A DNA stretch of 64,000 nt from the NCBI GenBank assembly GCA_020740775.1, contig JAHEWK010000001.1, forward strand, positions 1,984,001-2,048,000, in the 5' to 3' direction. The translations under genes and the position numbers were made by a program. Of the stretch, positions 12,070 to 21,443 are shown piece after piece. Position 1 is the first letter of the stretch. Each line of letters begins with the position of its first letter. The DNA is from Ilyonectria destructans. Its lineage: Eukaryota > Ascomycota > Sordariomycetes > Hypocreales > Nectriaceae. The notes under the pieces were generated by a model. The model was given only the letters and a program-made list of their open reading frames with translations. It was not told where the DNA came from and did no database searches.

Positions 12070-13676
12070 ATGGCCGACGACGCTCCAGACGCCAGCCCCA
12101 AGACGGAGCCCCTCAACGTCGACGCCAACGAGGACGCCGAGACCCGCGCCGCACGCCGCGAGCTCAAGCAGTCGTCCATCTCCGACCCTCCTCCGGCCGA
12201 CGCCGACAACACCAGCGCTCGCCCCGACACCCCGGCCGACGCCGACACCTTGGCCGATGCCCCCGACGACAGCGACTTGAAGGACCAGGTCGCCTCGCCC
12301 AAGAAGAAGCGTGCGCATGACCAGCTCGACGGCGAGAAGGAGGCTGAGGAAAACGATGCGAACAGTGTAGCGTCGACCGATTCCGCAAAGGACAGGGCCT
12401 TGCGACTGGTGCCCGAGAAAAAGCGACACCGAGATGAAGAGTCCAACGAGACGGACCTGGTACGTCGCCTGCGTCACTGGCTGCATTTCCGGTTGCATCT
12501 GTGTAGCACACCTTCCTAACGCACTACAGGCATCAACGGCAACAGCCACTGATGAAAACACCGAGCCTGGCAAGTCACCAGCCAAGAAACACCAACCAAA
12601 GACGTCGGCGAGTGCCTTTGCCGCCTCTAGCTTTGGCAAACTGTCGTCGGGCGCGTCGCCCTTCGCAACCTTTGGCGGCGCTTCTAAGGGTAGCGTCTTT
12701 GCGTCTTCTGGCACTTCTACGCTCACTTCTTTTGCTTCTCCGGTTGCCGCTCCGGCTGCCCAGCCTGCCGCTGCCCCAAAGTTGACATTCGGCGGGACGA
12801 CTGGCGCATCGCCCTTTGCTGGTCTCTCAACTGGAACCAATGGCTTTGGAAGTACCCTGGGCGGAAGCGCTTTTGGCTCTGCTCTGTCCGGTATCAAGCC
12901 CCTGGGCAGCTTTGCGGCTCCTGGAGGAGAGGCACCCAAGACTGAGAAGCCCGCCAAGCCCTTTGGTGCTCCCGATAGCGATGCCGAGGATGAAGATGAG
13001 GAGGGATCGGGCGACGACGATGCTCAGCCTGAGGAAGCCGAGCGAGCTCAATCACCAGAGAAAGAATCCGAAGAGAAGAAGAAGCTTAAGCTCCAGAAGG
13101 GTGAGTAATATCCTCCAGACTGATGATCAGATTCTAACGGCGCCTAGTTGAGGTAAACGACGGCGAAGCGGGCGAGTCAACCATTATATCGGTAAGAGCC
13201 AAGATGTTCTACCACGATAAGGAGGCCGGTTGGAAAGAACGAGGAGCTGGCATGTTGAAGATCAATGTGCCACAAGTCTGCGTCGAGTTTGACGACGCTG
13301 GTGCTGTTGTTCCCGGTTCCTTTGATGCTTCATCACTAGAGACGGATGACAGTGCAGGCGGCTCGAAGGGACACAGGGTTGCCCGCCTCCTCTTGCGACA
13401 GGATCAGACCCATCGTGTCATCCTCAACACGGCGATTTTGCCCACAATGGAGTTCCAGGAAAAGGCCTCATTGAAGTCTGTTGGAATTCTTTTCACAGCT
13501 TTCGAGGGCGAACCAGCGAAGCCTGTGAGCATTACGATGCGGGTACGTTGATGCGCTTATGGGTTTCGATTTATTTGCGGATTCAAACTGACATTGTCTT
13601 TTAGATGACGGCGGCAAATGCTAAGACCTTTATGAACGAAATCGGCGTCATTCAAAGAGAACTCCTGAGCAGCTAG
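12070..13676 (+). CDS. YRB2: Ran-binding domain protein with FG motifs (Yrb2/RanBP3-like)
   Basis: Yrb2/RanBP3 proteins bind Ran-GTP and assist Crm1-dependent nuclear export. I read four exons: 12070-12459, 12530-13100, 13148-13542 and 13605-13676, giving 475 residues. The N-terminal third is acidic and carries an SV40-type nuclear signal (SPKKKRAHD). The middle (about residues 150-250) is Ser/Ala-rich with scattered FG dipeptides (SSFGKLSS, ATFGGASKG, LTFGGTTG, NGFGSTLG), as in nucleoporin-interacting proteins. A very acidic linker precedes the C-terminal Ran-binding domain, which shows the typical order AKMFYHDKE, WKERGAGMLKIN, ARLLLRQDQTHRVILN and the closing helix AKTFMNEIGVIQRELL. The domain order, with a single C-terminal RanBD, distinguishes it from RanBP1/Yrb1, which lacks FG and acidic parts. 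A nucleoporin Nup50-like role is the main alternative. Confidence 0.88.
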
Positions 13677-14349
13677 GCATTGCAATAGGAAAGACTCGGG
13701 ATTCTGAGCTACTTGATAATGATGGGACGGCTGGTCGTCCGATTGACTACTGCCCTTGGTGGGCTCTATCTACGTAAGGTACGATGGATGGTTTGGATGA
13801 ATCAGATGGTCACGTGAGAGCAGGGGCAGAAACCAGCACGGTTGCATTGGGCAGGCGGCCTGAAAGGATACAAGGCGATGCCCAGTATGGTACAGAAGTG
13901 TTTATACAGGAGACCTGTGGGTTTACTAACGGCCCAGGTAAACCAGCATGGATAGAATTGTGTATACCTGAAGCTAGGGCGCCGGAAGATGGTGGGAGGG
14001 GACTCTTGTCCCGTCCTGAATTTCCCAGTCAGCAGGCCAACCCTGAAGTTGGAGATGCGACTCGTAGTTATGCCAATACATGCAATTTGTATCCTCTATA
14101 TGCTCAACATAATCCGGAACCTACCTGTGAGAAATGTAAACAACTTCAGTCCCGGGGATGTTGAGAGAAGCTTGAGTCATGCACGTGATCTGGCGTCAAT
14201 TCCGCGACCACCTTATCCCAACTACGTCGCCACTTCCACAGCTTCATAAATGCCATCCAACTCGATCAGCCAGACAGCGATATCGCACCCTCGAATTCAT
14301 GCCAGCGCGGCGAATTTACCATGGGAATGACTTAGCTTTGCTGATCAAC
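13677..14349. other. Intergenic region upstream of HRQ1
   Basis: This holds the YRB2 3' region and the HRQ1 promoter. Two CACGTG E-boxes are present, at about 13811 and at 14182-14187. The second lies in the 13-mer CACGTGATCTGGC, which is also found upstream of the ubiquitin-eL40 gene. The HRQ1 frame is open through 14179-14349, but the peptide encoded there is not helicase-like. I see no other gene. Confidence 0.5.
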
Positions 14350-17300
14350 ATGTCAGACCCGAAAGCTTCCGGCACTGTCGCTGGGCCTTCCACTTCAACG
14401 GTAGGAGGGAAACGGAAGCGTGATTCGGATCGAGAAACTTCCACTGGAGGCCTTGATAATGATTCAACGAGTACTACGGGAGCTAAGAATGACATTAAAG
14501 GAGGAAAACCAAAGCCCCGCGGCAAGACTGCCCTCAACAAGACGGTCCCCTGCCTAATTGACTGGCCAGAGTCGTTCAAGACACTGGAGCAAACACACCG
14601 GGCCCTCAACCTTGTCTTCACCTTTTGCTGTACTCGCAAGCACCTAGTAACGACTTTCGACACAATCAAGTCGGCTGTTGAAGCTCACACAAAACGGAGT
14701 CTGTCGATCGAGGAAGTTGCTTCTATGGTAGCGCTCCGTCCAGAGTCCATCAACCTCGCATATGTGGACGAAGTCATGTTGCAACTCGAAATCAAGGGCA
14801 CTGAAAGAGACGAAGTATTTCGGACCGGCAAGTCAGCAAGGTCACAGGCCCCAGCATACGACGCTTCCGTGGGCGGGTTGACTGGCACGGAGAGCCTGGG
14901 CCAGCTTCGCAGTGGTGAGCCCGAGCACAGTGGACGCGAGGTTCTCTACTTCGAGTTCATCGATGCGGACTTAAAGCGACAGGTTCCAGACAAAACCACA
15001 GGTGAACCGACGCCGCCAAATCGGAAGCTGCGCGAGGAACAGTTGAGAATGCCAGTTTTCAGCCAGAAGCAGATGACGAAGGTGATCGAGAATCGCAACC
15101 AGAAATTTGCAAACGCGATCAACGTCTTTATCAATAAATGTGTGGAAGACAAACTAGACCCAGATATGGTCCTCACCGAACAGACAAAAGCACACGTCCC
15201 AAAGCCAACTGTTCAGGAAGATGCCGCGACAGAGAAGCCACTGGATTCCATCCCGGAGAGCATTCCCAAGGAGCGAAAGTCGATACCAGAAATTGTCCAG
15301 GAACTCAAAGACAGCCCTTGGTATACTGGGCAGGTGGTGCCAGACGGGCACCGAGTCTTTGAGCCGCAGGAAGCAGTATGTGGTGATTTGCAATTCCTCC
15401 TGAGCCAGAATTTGGTAAACGCCCTTTATAATGCAAAAGGTATAACGGAGTTCTATGCCCATCAATCCGAGGCTCTCAATAGCCTCCACGAAGGTCAGAA
15501 TGTTGTTGTGTCAACTTCGACCAGCTCCGGAAAGAGTCTCATCTACCAACTTCCCGTCCTATACGCCCTAGAAAAAGACTACAATTCAAGAGCAATGTAC
15601 ATCTTTCCGACAAAGGCACTGGCGCAGGACCAGAAGCGGAGTTTGAAAGAAATGATGAAGTATATGCCGGGACTTGAAGAAACCATGGTTGAGACCTTTG
15701 ACGGTGATACTCCGATGAGCGAACGCAACGCCATTCGGGATGAGGCTCGAATCATCTTTACAAATCCCGACATGCTTCATGTTACAATTCTTCCCCAAGA
15801 AGAGCGATGGAGATCGTATCTAAAGAACCTCAAATATGTCGTCGGTAAGTGGCACGGAACTGTGTGGTTGTTCTATAACTGATTGGGGCCTTATTAGTTG
15901 ACGAGTTGCACTACTACAACGGCCAACTGGGATCCCATGTTGCATTCATCATGCGAAGACTACGACGAGTATGTGCTGCCGTGGGAAATCGGCGAATCAG
16001 GTTTATCTCATGCTCTGCCACGGTGGCCAATCCCAAGGAACACTTTAAGACCATCTTCGGTCTCGAAAATGTGCGATTAATTGACTATGATGGGTCGCCA
16101 TCTGGGCGCAAGGAGTTTTTGTGTTGGAACACTCCGTACAAGGACCCTGGCGACCCTGCCTCTGGTCGTGGTAGTGCCAAGTTCGAGTGCGCCCGCCTCT
16201 TCTGCGCTCTGATGCTCAGAGGAGTGCGAATCATTGCGTTTTGCAGAGTTCGGGCTCAGTGTGAAACTCTTGTTAGCGCGATAAAGTCAGAATTGGAATC
16301 CATGGGTAGGTCTGAGTGTATCAACAGGGTGATGGGCTACCGAGGTGGTTACACAGCACAGGATCGCCGGATGATCGAGACCGAGATGTTCGAGGGCAAA
16401 CTTTTGGGGATTGTGGCCACCACGGCTCTAGAACTTGGCATTGACATAGGATCACTGGATTGTGTCATGACTTGGGGATTCCCATATACCATCGCCAACC
16501 TGCGTCAACAAAGTGGTCGTGCCGGCCGCCGCAATAAGGATTCGCTGTCAATACTGGTCGGAGATTGCTTCCCCACCGACCAGCACTACATGCAAAACCC
16601 AGATGAACTCTTCACGAAACCCAACAGTGAGTTGCAGGTGGATCTCGAGAACATGCTTGTGCGTGAAGGACACATTCAGTGTGCGGCATACGAGATGCCG
16701 ATCCGACCCATGGGAGATCGGCAGTACTTTGGAAAGGACTTGCCAAAGATTTGCGACGAGCGGTTGACGAAAGACGAGATGGGGTTCTACCACTGCCACG
16801 ATCGGTTCCGGCCAATGCCAGCAAAATACGTCGCGATTCGAGACACCGAGGACGAGCATTTTGCGATTGTGGACATTACGAATGGGAGAAACGTTGTGCT
16901 GGAAGAGCTGGAGGCCTCCAGAGCAACGTTTACCATATACGACGGAGCGATTTTCCTGCACCAGGGCAACCCATACCTTGTCCGGGACTTCCTGCCCGAC
17001 AAGAGAATGGCCAAGGTAGAACGGGTCAAGGTGGACTGGACCACGGTGCAACGAGACTTCACAGACATCGACCCTACGGAGACGGAAGCCATTCGATCGA
17101 TTACTGGGTCGCTGTCCCATGCATACTACGGCACGATCAAAATCCAACAGAATGTGTTTGGGTTCTTCAAAGTGGACAAGAAGGGACGAGTCTTGGATGC
17201 GGTGCAGGTGGACAACCCACCAGTGATCCGGTTTAGCAAGGGTATGTGGTTGGACGTGCCGAAGAAGGCGATCGATATCCTTCAGGACCGGCGGTTGCAC

Positions 17301-17918
17301 GTGGCGGCAGGGATACACGCGGCGGAGCATGCGATCATGAGCCTACTGCCGACTTTTGTCATTAGTATGCCGGGCGATGTACGAACGGAATGTAAGGCGG
17401 CAGCAAAGGAGTTTGCCAAGCAGGAAACGAAGAGAAAGCGGCCAGCGCGGTTGACGTTTTACGACGCCAAAGGCGGTGCGGGGGGGTCTGGGATCAGCAC
17501 CAAGGCGTTTGACCACATCGACCAGCTGCTGAGGGACGCGCTGCAGCGAGTGGAGGGCTGCCACTGCGAGCGGGGATGCGTGGAGTGCGTGGCGTCGGAG
17601 CTGTGTAAGGAGTCGAACGAGGTGATGAGCAAGGCGGGTAGCCAAGTGGTGCTCAAGTGCCTGCTGAATATGGACATTGACGTGGAGGCGCTGCCGATAG
17701 GACCGGAGATGTTTACTCCCGTGGGGATCGAGACGGTAGTGGTTGCGCAGCCAGTGCCGTCCAGGTTGAAGGAGGGGGTTCGAGACACGGAGGTGCAGCG
17801 GGGACAACGGCACAGAGACGATGGTGACGCCGAGAAGTCTGGGGATCCTGTGGAGTCTGGGGAGTCTGGGGTGGGCAGCGGCGGTGGCTTCGAGCAATGG
17901 GTTGGAGACTCTATATGA
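14350..17918 (+). CDS. HRQ1: RecQ4-like ATP-dependent DNA helicase Hrq1
   Basis: Hrq1 is a nuclear 3'-5' DNA helicase of the RecQL4 group acting in crosslink repair and telomere maintenance. I read two exons, 14350-15844 and 15898-17918, giving 1171 residues. The single intron splits the DEAH-type box, so splicing joins YVV to DELHYY. Helicase motifs appear in order: STSTSSGKS (Walker A, about 388-396), FPTKALAQDQ (Ia), DELH (about 500-503), ISCSATVANP (III), IAFCRVRAQCE (IV), TALELGIDIG (V) and QQSGRAGRR (VI, about 702). The C-terminus has the Hrq1 domain with clustered cysteines (CHCERGCVECVASELC, near 1053-1070), a probable metal site. I chose the ATG at 14350 because the product then begins MSDPKASGT with a basic KRKRD signal; an in-frame ATG at 14179 would add 57 unlikely residues. 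A Ser/Gly-rich tail follows the cysteine region. Confidence 0.93.
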
Positions 17919-17950
17919 AAACAACCCAGCTCATGGAATTTGAGCAGAGG

Positions 17951-17986
17951 GCGCATGAGATGGCGCATGAGATGGCGCATGAGAAG
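17951..17986. repeat. 12-bp tandem repeat, three copies
   Basis: The unit GCGCATGAGATG occurs three times in a row, with the last copy ending AAG instead of ATG. It starts 33 bp after the HRQ1 stop and so lies in the presumed 3' UTR. Each copy contains an ATG, but no frame of note follows. Confidence 0.9.
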
Positions 17987-19447
17987 ACGCCCTTGTCGGG
18001 CTAAGAGAAGTCGGGCATGCACCTGAGTCCAGACCGCGATTTGTTGGCAGGGAGGCGCGATACCTGGTCGAGCTGTGTCGTGTCGGACGATCGGTCTAGA
18101 ACCTGGGACATTGATTATTTGCAGTCAGAGGCAGCGCCAGCGCCGGCACCAACGCAAAAGGACTGGTGGTGGTACAGGTGGTTGGGCTCCGTGGGCGGCT
18201 GGATACCCAAGTGGACGCACGCACTGGAGAGAGGCGACTAGGCAATGGACGACGTCAATATGGGGATCGCCGCAAGACTAGCAACGACCAAATGCAGCCG
18301 ATGATGGTGCGTTACTTACACATTGAGGAGCGAGCTGGTTGAGAACCTGAGTGCCGGGCCTGCCAAGCAATATTCAAGCAACAGTCAAGCAACACGCCAA
18401 GCAAATACCCGGCGACGCTTAGGACTCGGTAGGTACCCACTCCCCACTGTGGCTTCGATTCCTCCGTGGTACTTCGTTCATATAGTCGGTGCACGCGTAC
18501 CAGCCAGCCCTGAAGGCGCGCTGTAATTTAACAAACGGGCCACTCTCCTGGCGACGGCAAGTCACTCGGTGCCGCTGAAGAGCATTTGAGACCCGCCGTG
18601 GCCCGTCCGAGCTAGGATCCTGGCGGCAGGGTGTCGTCCATCGCAGTGCCAAGGAGAGCAGCAGGAAACCGTCGATGCCAGAAATCTTGGCATGAATGCG
18701 ATGAAACTTGGCAGTGGACACCCTGCTAGGCTGGCCGTGATTCGTGGGCCCTATGGACGATTGCACATGGCCATGTTGAGCGAGGACTTGAGGATGTATC
18801 ATTCCAAAGTCCCCTTTGCCCATGGCCCGCAAAAGACGCTATATTTTAGAACTTTGGTAGTCTGGAGCAAGCGCCTCAGCCATCCACGGGTTTCAGGGGT
18901 AAAAACAACAACCTAAACGAAGACCTTAAATGACGGTGCCGGCTGAGTGCGAGGTCATCCCCACTCCAACCATTGCAGCACATCCGCGGCCAGCCAGACC
19001 CGTCCAGGAGACCGGCGCCAGGAATGGGAGACTGAGGCTCGACCACGACACATCAGGCCTTGCTTTTTTGGGCGTGGGACCTCGAATGGGACCTCAAATT
19101 GACCGTCCCATGTCTTAGCCGCCCCGTTTGACCGCTTCGTGGCTGTTTGTCTAGGCCCGGAGGCCTGAGCTAACTGAGGGACTCCATAACCACGTAGTAC
19201 ATACCTAGGTAGGTAGTACATACAGCACGACTAGGAAGGTGCATATTAATCGCCTCCATTCCTTCCTTCCTTGGATCACCTGTGTTTCTTGTCTCTCTCC
19301 TTCCCTGATCTTGCTTCCTGTTGCGAAACACGACGGTTCCCACCTTTCCCATTGTTCGACACTAAACCTGAACCATCACTCCGTGTGCCCCTTGACGCCG
19401 GACGGAATTCCCTTTATTACTCTCCAACCCCCGTGCATCCTCGTCTC
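17987..19447. other. Intergenic region between HRQ1 and the CAX antiporter
   Basis: This 1.5 kb stretch has no confident gene. A 74-codon frame at 18017-18241 encodes a Trp-rich segment (KDWWWYRWLGSVGGWIPKW); I cannot link it to a family or to HRQ1, and I leave it uncalled. A perfect TACCTAGGTA palindrome followed by GGTAGTAC lies at 19202-19211, and a pyrimidine-rich leader runs from about 19255 to the antiporter ATG. Confidence 0.5.
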
Positions 19448-21028
19448 ATGGCGGTCATGACTGGCGACGCCTCGCCGCCGCCCTCTCGCCAACGCCGTGC
19501 ACTCATGGTTCCCCAGGACGACATCGACGAGGGCACGCTGCCTCCACCCACGACGTACAACGAGTTCAAGCGGAACATGGACGACTCCAAGACTTCCTGG
19601 ATCCGGCCGCAGGGCGAGAGTGGCCGCAGAGGCTTCCATCCCATCCACTTTGCCCACATCTCGTTCAAGTCGACCAGCCGCGCCAGTCTGCTTTGCAACT
19701 TTCTATGGCCCGTCGTCCCCGCTGCCATTGCCGTCCGATGTATGTTTCCCCGAGCGATACTAGAAGTCAGCCCCGTGTGCTGTCTTCCCTGGCCACCCAC
19801 TGATCCGAATAGACGCCCTGCCCGATAACCATGTCCTCATCTTCACCCTCGCGTACATCGCCATGATTCCATGTGCCAACATGATTGGTTTCGCTGGCCA
19901 GGAGCTCGCCCGGAAATTTCCCCACGTCTGGGGCGTCCTGACCGAGATCACGTACGTTCCGACAGCCTCCCCTGACAACTCAAGAGACGTTCGCTAACCA
20001 CTGCGACAGTTGCGGTTCCGTTGTTGAGATCGTCTTGTTTATGGTCCTTCTGTCCAAGAGCCAGTTCTACGTCATTAAGGCTGCCATCCTAGGTTCTATC
20101 TTGGCCACCATGGTCCTCTGTTTAGGGGCCTGCTTCTTCGTCGGCGGCCTCTTAAAGGAGGAGCAAACTTTCAGCGATGCTATTAGTGAGGCCGGAAGTG
20201 GACTGCTGCTCACCGCGTATGTTGAATCTCCGTCTGAATTTCCGATTGCCTCTTTTGCTAACATATTACGTCTCTTCTAGCGGCGTTGTATTGTCTGTCC
20301 CCACCATCTTTGAACACGGTCTGGGAACCGACAACCTATCAACCGAAGACATCGACCACAAGATCCTCCAGATCTCTCGCGTCATCGCTGTCCTTCTCAT
20401 CATCGCCTACAGCGTCTACGCTTTCTTCCAAGCCCGGACGCACCACGGTATTTATGATGCCATCTTCGAATTCGACGAGCAGCGCGACCACGACAAGGAC
20501 AAGGTGGAAGCCAAGCCCAAACTTACCTTGACCGAGTCTATCATCGCCCTGACCATTTCAGTCGGTCTTGTCACTCTCATTGCCGTCATCCTAGTTCTTC
20601 AAATCGAGCCTATCATTGAGCGTGGCGATGTTTCCGATGCCTTCATGGGTCTCATTCTGGTACCCCTCGTCGAAAAGATTGCCGAGCATCTCACCGCCAT
20701 AGATGAGGCCTGGGATAACCAGATGAATTTCGCCCTGTCCCATGTCCTCGGCGCCACTCTTCAAACCGCCCTCTTCACCGGCCCCCTTGCCGTCATTGTT
20801 GGCTGGGGCCTGGACAAGGAGATGGACCTGAGCTTCGACATCTTCCACTTAGTCATGCTGGTCCTAGCCATCCTTACTGTGGGCAGGTTTTTGCAGGATC
20901 AGAAGAGTAACTACTTGGAGGGCTTCCTTCTCCTCATCCTTTACTTCGCCATCGCCGTCGCTGCCTGGTACTATCCCAACCCAGAGACTCTCGGCGAGAG
21001 CGAGAGCACGAGCGAGAGCGGGCACTAA
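19448..21028 (+). CDS. CAX-type Ca2+/H+ (cation/proton) antiporter
   Basis: This is a multi-pass membrane protein of the CaCA superfamily, CAX branch, which usually exchanges cytosolic Ca2+ for protons at the vacuole. I read four exons: 19448-19739, 19813-19951, 20010-20216 and 20281-21028, giving 461 residues. About 80 hydrophilic residues are followed by some eleven hydrophobic helices in two halves, with an acidic loop (FEFDEQRDHDKDK) between them. The two alpha-repeats are recognisable: AGQELARKFPHVWGVLTEITCGSVVEIVL and VPLVEKIAEHLTAIDEAWDNQ, the latter followed by ALSHVLGATLQTALF. The repeat motifs differ from the usual GNxxEL and GNAAEH: the first reads GSVVEI and the second EKIAEH. The acidic residues that bind cation remain. 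A divergent fungal CAX subfamily is likely; the transported ion and membrane cannot be read from the sequence. A second ATG at 19457 is an alternative start. Confidence 0.82.
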
Positions 21029-21443
21029 CCTGCCTCGTCTCCATTGGCTATACATGACGATTGCACGACTCGAGACGGGATTTAATAAAATGTTGGATTT
21101 ATACCGGAGTTTATCATGTTAGGGCAGCACCTTTTAGGATAGCGAGCGATCGACAAGAATGAATAGCGCTCTCCACGCGGTGCTCTTTATTGTGACTTAT
21201 GAAGGAAGCAGGGTATCCCGGGCCAGTCAATCTAGATTGTTGATAAAGATATTCAAAATGGAAATTGATAAACTTTTGGATTCAAGCCCTTGCTCGTATT
21301 CTTGAGGATGTTCTCCGTCGCCTTGACAGCAGTAACTATATACACATTTTTGACAGTTAATTCCAATAGCCCCAAGATCCATCAACTCATGATATCCTTC
21401 TCTACTGACACAGTGCAATTTATGCATTCAATGGCACTTCCAT
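21029..21443. other. Shared 3' region of the antiporter gene and niaD
   Basis: The two genes converge here with 415 bp between stop codons. The stretch is relatively A/T-rich, as expected for 3' UTRs and poly(A) sites of both strands. There is no gene. Confidence 0.6.

Noticed and set aside
11533..12957. 474-codon frame antisense to the YRB2 5' half and its promoter
   Set aside because: The product is Ala/Val/Gly-rich without motifs and mirrors the GC-rich codons of YRB2. Sense-strand exons with correct splice sites explain the region.
14179..14349. In-frame upstream ATG of HRQ1 adding 57 residues
   Set aside because: The extra peptide is not helicase-like, and the ATG overlaps a CACGTG box in the presumed promoter. 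The ATG at 14350 gives a normal charged N-terminus with a nuclear signal.
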